In this document: positions 1 through 7,537 of the stretch, one piece after another | Numbering within the stretch: the stretch's first letter is position 1 | Layout of the letters: each line of letters opens with the position of its first letter | Assembly (NCBI GenBank): GCA_947625125.1 | Contig: CANQNF010000011.1 | Span: forward strand, 1 to 64,000 | Direction: 5' to 3' | Source: an uncultured Clostridia bacterium | GTDB lineage: Bacteria; Bacillota; Clostridia; Oscillospirales; Ruminococcaceae | DNA: 64,000 bases | Position numbers and translations under genes: made by a program | The notes under the pieces: model-generated | What the model was told of the DNA's origin: nothing | Seen by the model: the letters and a program-made list of their open reading frames with translations, nothing else | Databases searched by the model: none

Positions 1-117
1 CCTGCCGTGCTGTGTTCCCGTGTCAGCTTTCGCCTTTCGGTTAGGCAGGTTGTTTCCCGCGTTATCTTACGGGGTAGGGCCTTACGCTACTTTGCTCAAA
101 GCCCTATCTGGGCGCAC
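1..117 (-). mobile_element. 5' end of a group IIA intron (Ll.LtrB-like), rest outside window
   Basis: Read on the minus strand, the coding sequence of virD4 stops matching its family at base 118 and continues as GTGCGCCCAGATAGGG, the canonical start of Ll.LtrB-type group II introns. About 90 bases further in comes CCGAAAGGCGAAAGCTGA followed by an ACGGGAACA-type stretch, which also matches domain I of the lactococcal intron as I remember it. The intron-encoded reverse transcriptase/maturase and the 3' exon lie beyond the window edge. The sense orientation relative to virD4 means self-splicing could restore the mRNA. The family call is confident; whether the intron is intact cannot be seen. 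Confidence 0.88.
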
Positions 118-1578
118 GGTATCTATCGTTTCCTTTCCCAAAACCTCGGAAATTTCCTTGAGCGTGGATTTCTCCTTGCCGCCCAAGAAAAGCGTAACAT
201 CGCAGTTGCCGACTATCGTGTCTGCCGCGTCCTTGTAGATAGTCTTAAGCTGCGACTGAGACTGTAATATAATTGAAGCCGAGATTTCACGGCTTCGTAT
301 TGTTGCGATGAGCTTGTCAAACTTCGGTATCTGACCGATGTTAGCAAACTCGTCCAGCAGGCAGCGCACATGGACGGGCAGCCGCCCGCCGTGTTCGTCG
401 TCAGCTTTGTCGCACAAGAGATTGAAAAGCTGAGAGTACATAATCGCCACGACAAAGTTGAAAGTGTCGTCGGTGTCGCTGATGATGACGAACAATGCAG
501 TTTTCCTCTCACCGAGGGTATCGAGTTCCATTTCGTCGTAGCTCATCAGTTCCCGCAGCTCGGCGATGTCAAAGGGAGCAAGCCGCGCACCGCAGCTTAT
601 GAGGATAGAGCTTCGGGTCTTGCCTGCGGACAGCAGGAATTTCTTGTACTGCCGCACCGCAAAATGGTCTGGGTCTTTTTCTTCCAGCCGTTCAAACATG
701 AGGTCAACCGGGCTTTGAAATTCCGGGTCGTCCTCGCGGGCTTCCGACGCATTTATCATTTCAAGCAGCGTCGTAAAGTTCTTCTCGTCCTCCGGGGCTT
801 CGTAGTGGATATAGCCGATCAGTGCGCTGTAAAAGAGCCGTTCCGACTTCACCCAGAAATCCTCGCCGGACTTCTCGCCGTCGCCCTTGGTGTTGGCGAT
901 TATGGTATTGACTAACTTCAAGATGTCCTTTTCGCTGCGGATATACGCAAAGGGGTTGTACCGCATGGACTTCTTGAAATTGATCGTGTTCAGCACCTTG
1001 ATACGGTACCCGCCGCGCTGCAAGAGCTTCCCGACTTCGATCAAAACCGTGCCCTTGGGGTCTGTGACAACATAGGAGCTGTGCATTTGCATTAAATTCG
1101 GCTTTACAAAAAACCGGGTCTTGCCGCTGCCGGAGCCGCCGATCACAAGGATATTTTTGTTCCTCGCGTATTTCGGCTGCTTCGGGCGGCTTGACATGGT
1201 AAGCCGTTCCGTCTGCGTCAGAAGCACGTTGTTTTCAAAGGCGGGGTCGATATACGGCTTGATGTCCTCCGGCGTCCCCCAGCGGGCGGAGCCGTATTCT
1301 ACATTCTTGCGGTATTTCTTCGCGTTCTTGCCTTTCATGTAGACGATCAGCCGGATAACCACCGCCCCGGCAATGCCGATCAGTAAATCGGCGGGGTGGA
1401 AGCTGGGCGCATAGGAAGCAAGGGCGGCGGTGAAGCCCTCGGAGAGCCGCAGCAGCTTTTCGCTGGCGTCCACGCCCGGCGTCAGCCGTAACGCCTGCCC
1501 CGCCTTGTCAAAGAGGTAGACAAAGAGCAGGTAAGGCAGGTTTGGGATAATCCATTTTTTCAAGTTGATGTTCTTCAC
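118..1578 (-). CDS. virD4: VirD4/TraG-like type IV coupling protein, 5' exon (intron-interrupted)
   Basis: Conjugation coupling ATPase that would link the relaxosome of the element to its membrane transfer channel. Two or three hydrophobic segments lie in the first ~85 residues. The Walker A motif GGSGSGKT is near residue 147 and a Walker B-like LLDEFANIG near residue 410, as in the TcpA/VirD4 proteins of Tn1549-like elements. Family members are about 600 residues; here about 487 residues are exonic, and reading then runs into the group II intron and meets a stop at base 82. The start overlaps the end of the upstream PcfB gene by 4 bp, indicating translational coupling. The remainder of the gene should lie beyond the intron, outside the window. 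Confidence 0.9.
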
Positions 1579-2051
1579 CGTTCAAGCCCCCTGTCCTTGT
1601 TCTTTTCCTTGACGCGCTGGGCGTCCCTCTGTTTTGCCTTGTCCCGGAACGCCGACAGCAGCTTTCGGATTGACGGCCTTTTCTCCTGCGTCAGCTTCTT
1701 TGCGGAAAACTCCTTAAAGGCGGCGGTCAGCACGTCCGCGTCCCGCCCCTTGAAAAACACAAGGTAGCGGGGCGGGCTTTCCGTGGCGTCCTTTTTCAGC
1801 GCAAAGTCAATCCCGTACTTTTTCGCCGTGCTTTCAAACGCCTTGATGTTCTCCCCGGTGATCTCAATGTTGGAAACGCCCGTGTTCTGCTTCATAAGCT
1901 GCCGTAGGGTCTGTTTCCCGTGGGGCGGCTTTTCGATCTGCTTCTTTCCCTGCGACAGCAGGGCTTTCATTGCCTTTTGCAGCGTTTCGGCGGTCAGCCG
2001 CCCGGTCTTGATGTATAGGGCTATGGTCTTTTCGTTGATCTCGTCCTGCAT
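1575..2051 (-). CDS. PcfB family (DUF3801) conjugation accessory protein
   Basis: A 158-residue basic protein resembling PcfB/DUF3801 proteins, which nearly always precede the VirD4 gene in Firmicute conjugative elements and are thought to act at the coupling step. The N-terminal half is helical, the middle contains a conserved-looking segment (residues ~55-100, ending LVFFKGRDADVL), and the C-terminal tail is highly charged and rich in Lys and Arg. A GGAAAGGAGG-type ribosome binding site precedes the ATG. It overlaps virD4 by 4 bp. The family assignment rests on sequence feel plus synteny; the biochemical role is inferred from the family. Confidence 0.8.
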   Translation of the reverse strand: MQDEINEKTIALYIKTGRLTAETLQKAMKALLSQGKKQIEKPPHGKQTLRQLMKQNTGVSNIEITGENIKAFESTAKKYGIDFALKKDATESPPRYLVFFKGRDADVLTAAFKEFSAKKLTQEKRPSIRKLLSAFRDKAKQRDAQRVKEKNKDRGLER

Positions 2052-2089
2052 TTCGCGTCCTCCTTTCCCTGCGGATTTTTATGCGGCGG

Positions 2090-2314
2090 TCAGATACGCA
2101 CCCGCAGCCCGTTCAAGTCCTTTGCACGGACGCCCACAAGGTACCATTCCTGCGCCGCGTTCATCTCCATGCGGGTAGGCTTCCATTTGCCGCCAACGAA
2201 TACGTCAAAGCAGTCACCGCAATGCACCCCGCCGTAGTAGTCGGCAAGGTCAAAGCGAATGTCGTAACGGTCTGTGCGCTCGTCAAAAATCAAGGCTCCC
2301 TGTTTCTGTGTCAT
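2090..2314 (-). CDS. DUF5348-like small protein of the conjugative element
   Basis: A 74-residue protein beginning MTQKQGALIFDERTDRYDIR. It contains the pattern of small DUF5348 proteins of clostridial mobile elements: a short beta-rich domain with YGGVHCGDCFDVF followed by GKWKPTRMEM and a C-terminal segment ending LNGLRVRI. The start at 2314 was chosen because AAAGGAG lies about 9 bases upstream; the longer in-frame extension runs into the preceding gene and has no ribosome binding site. Function is unknown. It lies between the RepA-like gene (17-bp gap) and pcfB, so all four genes probably form one minus-strand transcript. Confidence 0.7.
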   Translation of the reverse strand: MTQKQGALIFDERTDRYDIRFDLADYYGGVHCGDCFDVFVGGKWKPTRMEMNAAQEWYLVGVRAKDLNGLRVRI

Positions 2315-2330
2315 GGTCTGTATTCTCCTT

Positions 2331-3251
2331 TCAGATTTTCCCGCTCGCCATATCGTGGGCGACAAGGGAAGTGTAGTAGTTGCCGATTGTGGACGGGGCA
2401 TTGAAAAGCACCGCCCGAAGATACTGTTTGATGTTGCGGATTTTGGTCGTGTTCTCGCTCATGCAGTCCAGCACAAAGCGGATATGCTCACTGTCCAGCT
2501 TCATAAACTTTGACTTCACAAGCTCGGCGGGGTAGTCGTCCCCGGCAATGCGGATAGTCTTTCTCGCCGTGCAGACGGTTTCCAGCATGAGGTCAACGAT
2601 TTCGTCCAGCCTGTCCCGGTCAAGGCTCCTGTCCTGTATGAGGACGTCATAGCTGATGTTGTCCATGATGATCTCCCGGTACACGTCAACCGCGCTCTGT
2701 GATTTCGCTTCCGTTCTTTTCCGTTCCTGCGGCTCTGCCGCGTCCCCGAAAGGTGAGGGGTAAGGGGAAAGGATAGGAATGGAATGGGTACTTGGTAAAT
2801 CCGTATTTGATTTTTCTGTTTTTGGTAAGTCAGTTCTTTGTATATCTTTATTTAATTGCGTTGGATTTTCCAACGTAGGTTTTTCCAACGTAGGATTTTC
2901 CTGCGTTGGATTATCCAATGTTGGATTTTCCAATGTAGGTAAATCCAATGTAGGTGTCTGGGGCTGCTCATAGATTACATACTCTGCGCCGCGCAAGCGT
3001 CCTTTTTCGTCGCGCTCCCGTGAGCGGACGATATACCCGGCGCGTTCCAGCTCCCGCACCGCTTCCCGGATAGCGTCGATCTTCTCCCGGTTGATAAGGG
3101 ACAGCCCCGCAAGGGTGTAGTCCCAATCTTCCGGCAGGGAAAGCATTTGCGACAGAAGCCCCTTTGCCTTTAGGGACAGCTCCTTGTTGCGCAGGTGGTG
3201 GTTGCTCATTACGGTATAGCCTTTGTTTCGCTCCACCCGGAAAACTGCCAT
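2331..3251 (-). CDS. RepA-like replication initiator (DUF6017 type) of the ICE
   Basis: A 306-residue protein. The N-terminal ~110 residues (MAVFRVERNKGYTVMSNHHL, then SLKAKGLLSQML...LPEDWDYT) form the winged-helix domain typical of replication initiator protein A/RepA N-terminal proteins of Firmicute plasmids and conjugative elements. A degenerate pentapeptide repeat (PTLEN-like, seven units) follows, and then a C-terminal DUF6017-like helical domain with DNISYDVL and IRNIKQYLRAVLFNAP. The ATG at 3251 has AAAGGAG 9 bases upstream, so the longer upstream reading was rejected. Its likely job is autonomous replication of the excised circle. The assignment is by family recognition; no origin was identified. 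Confidence 0.8.
   Translation of the reverse strand: MAVFRVERNKGYTVMSNHHLRNKELSLKAKGLLSQMLSLPEDWDYTLAGLSLINREKIDAIREAVRELERAGYIVRSRERDEKGRLRGAEYVIYEQPQTPTLDLPTLENPTLDNPTQENPTLEKPTLENPTQLNKDIQRTDLPKTEKSNTDLPSTHSIPILSPYPSPFGDAAEPQERKRTEAKSQSAVDVYREIIMDNISYDVLIQDRSLDRDRLDEIVDLMLETVCTARKTIRIAGDDYPAELVKSKFMKLDSEHIRFVLDCMSENTTKIRNIKQYLRAVLFNAPSTIGNYYTSLVAHDMASGKI
2859..2955. repeat. 15-bp coding repeat (PTLEN-like pentapeptide, ~7 units)
   Basis: Inside the RepA-like gene, units such as GGATTTTCCAACGTA recur with 15-bp period and encode PTLDL, PTLEN, PTLDN, PTQEN, PTLEK, PTLEN, PTQ. The repeat links the DNA-binding and C-terminal domains and can change length in steps of five residues without loss of frame. 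Confidence 0.9.
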
Positions 3252-3401
3252 TGTTTCATCACTCCTTTGCCGTGGATTTGTTACGCAGTAGAAACGCGGT
3301 TTTGGGGGGATAAGGTATAAATCCCTTGCCCCTCGGTTTTTGCGCCCGCAAAGCCGCATAAATCAATGCTTTTTTCGCCCCTATTGCGTAACAGAGGGCA
3401 T

Positions 3402-3450
3402 AAAAAAAGCGGCGTTCCTGTTCTCCCGGTTAGGGATTGAGAAACGCCGC
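3402..3450 (-). terminator. Intrinsic terminator upstream of the RepA-like gene
   Basis: On the minus strand an 8-bp stem GCGGCGTT/AACGCCGC (3409-3416 with 3443-3450) is followed by a run of seven U residues. It points towards the RepA-like gene about 150 bp downstream, so it either stops read-through from outside the element or acts as an attenuator in the leader, as in several rolling-circle and theta replicons. Which of these applies cannot be told from sequence alone. Confidence 0.6.
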
Positions 3451-3560
3451 CTTTGCGGTCAATATTCAGTTGTCTTGTATTTGGTCTATGCTGATGTGCC
3501 GTGTCTTTGGGCTTTTATCTCGCGGGAAGTGGGGCGCATATCAAGGCTCTTTCCTCAAAC

Positions 3561-3650
3561 GTAGTAAATGAGTAGTAAATCCGGCTTGTCACCCTGCGAA
3601 ACTGCCCGTAAAATCAAGGCTTTTTGAGATAATCAATATTTTTATTTAAA
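3561..3650. other. Probable terminus of the conjugative element
   Basis: Two direct copies of GTAGTAAAT at 3561-3569 and 3572-3580 (11-bp spacing) look like integrase arm-binding sites. An AT-rich stretch with T-run then A-run (3635-3650, ATTTTTATTTAAAAAG) follows, which is the kind of target that Tn916/Tn1549 integrases use. Immediately beyond it the coding sequence of a DNA methyltransferase begins in mid-gene. The 400 bp between the RepA-like start and this point otherwise hold only the terminator above. The exact junction base is not determinable here. Confidence 0.5.
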
Positions 3651-4466
3651 AAGTTAGGAAATGCGCCAAAGCCGACGGTCGAGCAGAAGAAAGCCTCCGA
3701 GATTTCAAAGGAAGAATGGAATCAGTATTTTTCCTCGCATTGGAATTTCAACGGCGTAAAGCAGATGGGGCATATAGCTATGTTTCCCGAAGAGCTGCCT
3801 AAGCGGCTTATAAAGATGTTTTCATTTGTCGGGGAAACTGTTCTTGATCCTTTTTTGGGCAGCGGAACTACTTCGCTTGCCGCAAAGAATTTAGGCAGAA
3901 ACTCTGTCGGATATGAAATCAACAGCGAGTTTAAGCCTGTCATTCAAGAAAAATTATGGGGAAATCAGCTTGATATTTTCAGCATGGACAGCGAAGTGAC
4001 TTTTGAGGAAGGTTCACCTGCGGACATTTCTTTTGACAGGCTGCCGTATATCTTTCACGATCCGCATAAAATGGATAAGCAGGTTGATGTTAAGAAAATG
4101 CAGTTTGGGTCAAAAATTGATAAGACCGAAGTGAAAAGAAACGACTTGTTCAGCGTTAAAAAGGTTATTTCTCCCGATAAAATAGAGTTAAACGACGGCA
4201 GGACGGTGCGCCTTTTAGGAATTAAGCCGAATTTGCAGTATCAAAGTCAGGCGATAGGTTTTTTGAAAGACAAATTTACAAAGCGAAAAGTGTTTCTGAA
4301 ATATGATACGGTAAGATATGATAAAGAAGATAACCTTTTATGCTATGTATATCTTGACAACAAGACGTTTATAAACAATCACTTGGTCAGAACGGGCTTT
4401 GTTGATGTGGATACATCGTTTGATTATTCCTGTCAAAAGAAATTTTTGAATTCCGTTCCGAATTAA
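3633..4466 (+). pseudogene. DNA methyltransferase C-terminal part fused to SNase-like domain (5' part missing)
   Basis: The frame is open from 3633 and clearly methylase-like from about 3655, before any start codon (EWNQYFSSHWNF, GHIAMFPEELPKRLIKMFS, then DPFLGSGTTSLAA, which is SAM-binding motif I). That order, with motif I after the target-recognition part, fits beta-class N4/N6 amino-methyltransferases, and the catalytic (S/D)PPY half is absent. After a linker, residues equivalent to bases ~4080-4450 resemble a staphylococcal nuclease fold (VRLLGIKP, FLKDKFTKRKVFL, NLLCYVYL, NNHLVRTGF), but the usual acidic and Arg catalytic residues appear replaced. The gene is cut or interrupted by the end of the conjugative element; the missing half may lie at its other end. 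Its convergent neighbour is the cognate restriction enzyme relic. Confidence 0.75.
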
Positions 4467-4470
4467 AAAC

Positions 4471-4500
4471 AGGCGAGGGCTGATGTCCTCGCCTTAATTT
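4471..4500. terminator. Bidirectional terminator between convergent R and M genes
   Basis: The hairpin GGCGAGG/CCTCGCC with an 8-nt loop lies between the stop codons of the convergent methylase and restriction genes and is followed by TTAATTTT on the plus strand and preceded by an A-run that serves the minus strand. Confidence 0.7.
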
Positions 4501-5091
4501 TATTCTTCAACTTCAAAGGTCAAGCCTGTCTTGGTCTTGGTATAATAAATCATCTTTACGGAAATTGTTTCGGACAGCCGTCCCATTGTTTTGTATGTAT
4601 CGGGCTTGATTGAATAGGAAACATCTCCTACATATCCGTCAATTCCCACCGATTCTTCGGACGGTTCAGCCAACCTGAACGGTTTATGCTGAAATTCCGC
4701 AAGATAAGCTAAAATCGTCTTTTGAACATATAAGCCATTGAAGGTTTTATTTATCACAAGATCTTCTACCCGATTTTCTACCATCTCTCTGTCTATTTGC
4801 TGTATCGTAACGGTGAGATTCTCTACTTGATTGAATATTTTATCTGTTGCTTTTTCAAAAGCGTCGGGGGTATTTTTTCGTATACCATTTTTTCCAATTT
4901 TCAATGGTGATCTCTTCTCCCGATGCAATAAACTCCGGGAACAGTTCCGACAGTTGACCTACGACCACGGGTCTTGTACCCTGAGCGTTTTGATTTGCCC
5001 AATTTATCAGCTGCGAGGTATACTTCGGAAAAGAAAACGAGTCTGCGTCGTTATAGCGTTCGATTTTTTCATTTTTAAGCGTGTATTTCAT
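4500..5091 (-). pseudogene. MjaI-family type II restriction endonuclease, frameshifted
   Basis: Two overlapping minus-strand reading frames make one ~197-residue protein. The first (5091 down to about 4866) contains FPKYTSQLINWANQNAQGTR and VVGQLSELFPEF, which I recognise from the MjaI restriction family (CTAG-specific in the type member). The second (to 4500) continues with DAFEKATDKI, VEDLVINKTFNGLYVQ, GIDGYVGDVSYSIKP and TYKTM; the D...SIK part is a plausible PD-(D/E)XK core. They join exactly if one C is removed from the five-C run at 4866-4870 (G-run on the plus strand). The start overlaps the controller gene by 4 bp. As written the enzyme is truncated after ~78 residues and should be inactive. 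Family identity is from memory. Confidence 0.72.
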
Positions 5092-5306
5092 CGGCTTTCC
5101 TCCTCAATAAACAATTTATAAGTATCAATTCCGAGCGCGTCGGCAATTCTCTGTACGTTTTCGAGTGCGATGCTCCGGCGGTAACATTCGACGGCGCTGA
5201 TATAAGTTCGGTGCAGCCCGCATTTTTCGGCGAACGCCTCCTGCGACAGCCCTATAGCCGTCCGGTATTTTCTCAAATTATTTCCGAAAACTTTTATTAT
5301 GTCCAT
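5088..5306 (-). CDS. XRE-family controller (C) protein of the restriction system
   Basis: A 72-residue single-domain Cro/C1-type helix-turn-helix protein (MDIIKVFGNNLRKYRTAIGL, SQEAFAEKCGLHRTYISAVE as the HTH, then a short dimerisation helix). Size and position directly upstream of the endonuclease gene, with a 4-bp overlap, are those of restriction-modification controller proteins, which time endonuclease expression. The ATG at 5306 was chosen because GGAGG lies 8 bases upstream; an in-frame TTG five codons earlier overlaps the Shine-Dalgarno sequence. A C-box-like operator lies in its promoter. The gene itself looks intact although both its partners are broken. Confidence 0.85.
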   Translation of the reverse strand: MDIIKVFGNNLRKYRTAIGLSQEAFAEKCGLHRTYISAVECYRRSIALENVQRIADALGIDTYKLFIEEESR

Positions 5307-5327
5307 AGTGCAAACCTCCAATTTAAT

Positions 5328-5369
5328 ATTATAGCATTGGTGAATACTATTAGTCTACACACTATGAGT
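5328..5369 (-). promoter_or_regulatory. Promoter and C-box-like operator of the controller gene
   Basis: On the minus strand TATAAT (5333-5328) stands 20 bp before the GGAGG. The -35 region is covered by ACTCATAGT-N6-ACTAATAGT (5369-5346): two half sites, each itself an ACT-N3-AGT inverted repeat, like the paired operators bound by C proteins. This predicts autoregulation of controller and endonuclease. Confidence 0.7.
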
Positions 5370-5442
5370 AACAATATATGCTTTTACATAGAAACATTTT
5401 GAAAAAGATTTTTCATCTACGCTCTTTATGCGTATTTTCAAT

Positions 5443-5554
5443 GGGAGTGGCTAAAGCGGCCACATTTAAATTAAAAGGGAAAAGTGAAAAGCGTTTAGTA
5501 ACGGCAAGTCATCCTGCAAATAATTTTTATAATGTGGCCGCTTCGGCCACTCCC
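5443..5554 (+). mobile_element. MITE-like repeat, copy 1, with 8-bp target duplication
   Basis: A 112-bp non-coding element starts GGGAGTGGCTAAAGCGGCCA and ends with the near-perfect inverse TGGCCGCTTCGGCCACTCCC. It is flanked on both sides by TTTTCAAT (5435-5442 and 5555-5562), a perfect 8-bp target site duplication. The interior (CGTTTAGTAACGGCAAGTCA and on to ATCCTGCAAATAATTTTTAT) is conserved in three other copies at 25081, 29850 and 29971. No coding capacity. It lies just upstream of the TIR gene promoter. Confidence 0.88.
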
Positions 5555-5569
5555 TTTTCAATAAATATG

Positions 5570-5598
5570 TTGACAAATGTCAAAAAATGAAGTATAAT
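5570..5598 (+). promoter_or_regulatory. Sigma-A promoter of the TIR gene
   Basis: TTGACA (5570-5575), 17-bp spacer, TATAAT (5593-5598): a consensus promoter 38 bp upstream of the TIR start codon and 15 bp downstream of the MITE end. AGGAG lies about 9 bases before the ATG at 5636. Confidence 0.85.
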
Positions 5599-5635
5599 GG
5601 CTAATAACTTAAAAAATTAGAAGGAGTTTCTCAGC

Positions 5636-6570
5636 ATGAAAGTGTTTGTCAGTTGATCCGGAGACTTAAGCAAAAATGTTGCAAACGAATTAAAAAAATG
5701 GTTACCATGTATTATTCAGTCTTTGGAAGTATTCTTTTCTCCTGAATATATTGAAAAAGGTGATAACTGGGATAGTAAGATATCAAATGAGCTGTCAAAA
5801 TGTAATTACGGCATAGTTTGTTTAACATCCGAAAATACATCTGCACCTTGGATAAATTTTGAAGCCGGGGCAATTGCAAAAGCATTAGAATCCAAAGTTG
5901 CTACTCTTATGGTAGATATAAAAACATCTGATATTCAAGGACCGTTAAAGAGATATCAAGCAACAAATCTTGAAAAAAATGACATGTGGCAACTTATTTC
6001 TGATATCAATAAAGTAACAGAAAATCCTTTGAGTACCGAGGTTTTAGAGTCAACATTTAGTGCTATTTGGGACAAGATGTATGATGCTATCAAGCAACAT
6101 ATAGAGAACAATAAACCTAAAAAGAATCTACTGAAAAGACTAATAATGATAAAACTATTAATACAGAAGCGATAGAAGAGATTTTACAGCTTTTAAGAAA
6201 ACAAAATGTATTGCTTAGTTCACCGGAACAAATATTGCCTCCTGAGTATCTTGCGATGATACAAAGAAAATTCGGAGCTGGAAGAGGAGAGAGGGCTCTT
6301 GATGAAATATTAATATGTACTAATAGAATGTTGTCAGATTTATATGAATTTTCTGAAATCAACAATAATGATGAGTACTGTCAGATATTGCTACAGAAGA
6401 TTCATGTTTTTGAGTTTATAAATGACATAATTAATATTATAATTGAAAGAGAAAAATATGTAAATGTTCGAATATTTAGACGAGCGAAGATGATTCAAGA
6501 AAAATATATGTTAGATAGGAATAATCCGTCAATCGATTTACGACAAAAAATTGAGCAGGACGTTGAATGA
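5636..6570 (+). pseudogene. TIR-domain protein (putative defence effector), broken twice
   Basis: The ATG at 5636 has a good AGGAG and consensus promoter, and the frame reads MKVFVS-stop-SGDLSKNVANE. The TGA at 5654-5656 sits exactly where the family has Trp or Tyr (VSWSGD). The rest is a clear TIR domain: SLEVFFSPEYIEKGDNW, CNYGIVCLTSENTSAPWINF and FEAGAIAK, with the Glu expected for NAD cleavage, then GPLKRYQATN. After ~165 residues a second lesion occurs: adding one A to the five-A run at 6119-6123 joins the frame to the downstream part (KESTEKTNNDK... to a helical C-terminal region, ILPPEYLAMIQRKFGAG) ending at 6570. The original protein would be ~311 residues. Other genes here use TGA as a stop, so recoding is unlikely. 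The area is AT-rich relative to the chromosomal core. Confidence 0.8.
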
Positions 6571-6649
6571 CGAAATATTTTATTGTATATTTTTAAAAGT
6601 TACGTTGAATTAAACAGTTCGGTTGCAGCTTTCATTATATTTTGGCAAT

Positions 6650-6686
6650 AGCACCACCCGATTAAAAATCAGGCGGTGCTTTCGTT
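6650..6686. terminator. Hairpin terminator after the TIR relic
   Basis: AGCACC (6650-6655) pairs with GGTGCT (6675-6680), with extra CC/GG pairs inside and a short T-rich tail (TTCGTT) on the plus strand. It could serve the TIR gene and the small minus-strand gene on the other side. Confidence 0.55.
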
Positions 6687-6906
6687 AATAATGACTTTTC
6701 AATTCGTCTACCAATCGGTTTCTGTAAATCTGTTCCAATTCGAGTATTGCGAGCAGGATCATCTGGTAAAGTTCATCATACCATTTTTCAAGCTCCTCAT
6801 CATTCATATGAGCGGTGTACGCCTTGTATTTTTTATCTTTTTCGTTTACGTTATTATGTCGTACGTTTAAATTGTTTAGCATGAAAAATATATTATAAAG
6901 CTGCAT
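6685..6906 (-). CDS. Hypothetical small protein (uncertain)
   Basis: A 73-codon frame; the likeliest product starts at the internal ATG near 6807 (MNDEELEKWYDELYQMILLA, ~40 residues), a very acidic, helical sequence. No good ribosome binding site is seen for either start, and I do not recognise a family. On the opposite strand next to it, bases ~6906-7094 hold a start-less fragment ending MNEVQTLRAYVYDEIHARES. Both look like debris of small element genes. Confidence 0.3.
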   Translation of the reverse strand: MQLYNIFFMLNNLNVRHNNVNEKDKKYKAYTAHMNDEELEKWYDELYQMILLAILELEQIYRNRLVDELKSHY

Positions 6907-7138
6907 GTGTAAAGGCGGAAGAAACTGAATTTTATAATAAGTTTAGCAAGCCGCTTGCGGCTGTTATGTCTGATTTAACAATAATGTGTTGGCAAAATAA
7001 ATACATATCAGCATTTTTTGGTTTGTCTATGAATGAAGTTCAGACCTTGAGGGCGTATGTTTATGACGAAATTCACGCCCGAGAATCGCATTAAGTGAAA
7101 ATTGTAGTATTTAATTATGCAAAATAATTATTTTGTTT

Positions 7139-7172
7139 TCCCGCTGAAGTTGGATTATCAGCGGGATTTTTT
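7139..7172 (+). terminator. Rho-independent terminator
   Basis: CCCGCTGA pairs with TCAGCGGG around an ~11-nt loop, followed by ATTTTTT. It closes the small plus-strand fragment ending at 7094. From here to the adhesin promoter (~280 bp) I see only a GC-richer coding scrap (frame 7220-7315, ending FAVNRINDGQFAVGEKS) of unknown origin. Confidence 0.8.
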
Positions 7173-7418
7173 ATAAGTCGAGCGCGTAAGCGCAAACATA
7201 TCAGTGAAAAATCATTCATGTGGTTGAGGAGGCCGCGCAGGAACTGAGCGTTTCAAAGTCATTCGCCGTCAATCGAATAAACGACGGGCAGTTCGCCGTC
7301 GGCGAGAAATCTTGAAATCAGAGGAAACTCAGGAGAATTTTTCCGGAGCCACTGCACTTTAGCACGTTTTCAATTAACAAAATTAAAGTCTGAAATTCGT
7401 GAAGTTGCACAAAAATGC

Positions 7419-7429
7419 GGGGGGGGGGG
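7419..7429. repeat. Homopolymeric G11 tract upstream of the adhesin promoter
   Basis: Eleven consecutive G residues end 22 bp upstream of the -35 hexamer of the giant surface-protein gene. Tracts of this length are prone to slipped-strand mispairing, and their position can alter upstream promoter contacts. Confidence 0.9.
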
Positions 7430-7451
7430 TAGATTTATTGTGTAATTTTAC

Positions 7452-7480
7452 TTGAAAAATTGAAATACTGTTGCTATAAT
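7452..7480 (+). promoter_or_regulatory. Consensus promoter of the giant surface protein
   Basis: TTGAAA (7452-7457), a 17-bp spacer and TATAAT (7475-7480), followed by GGGAGG about 10 bases before the ATG at 7538. The transcript would have a ~50-nt leader. Confidence 0.85.
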
Positions 7481-7537
7481 ATATTATGTATAAAAATACT
7501 TACTTGAATACACTTTTTTCCAGGGAGGAACTTTTGC

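Noticed and set aside
2859-2955. Short regular repeats resembling a small CRISPR array
   Set aside because: Period is 15 bp with no spacers, and the repeat is in frame as PTLEN-like pentapeptides inside the RepA-like gene.
5654-5656. Selenocysteine or reassigned UGA in the TIR gene
   Set aside because: Conserved residue there is aromatic, no SECIS-like context is apparent, other genes use TGA as stop and TGG for Trp, and a second frameshift exists downstream.
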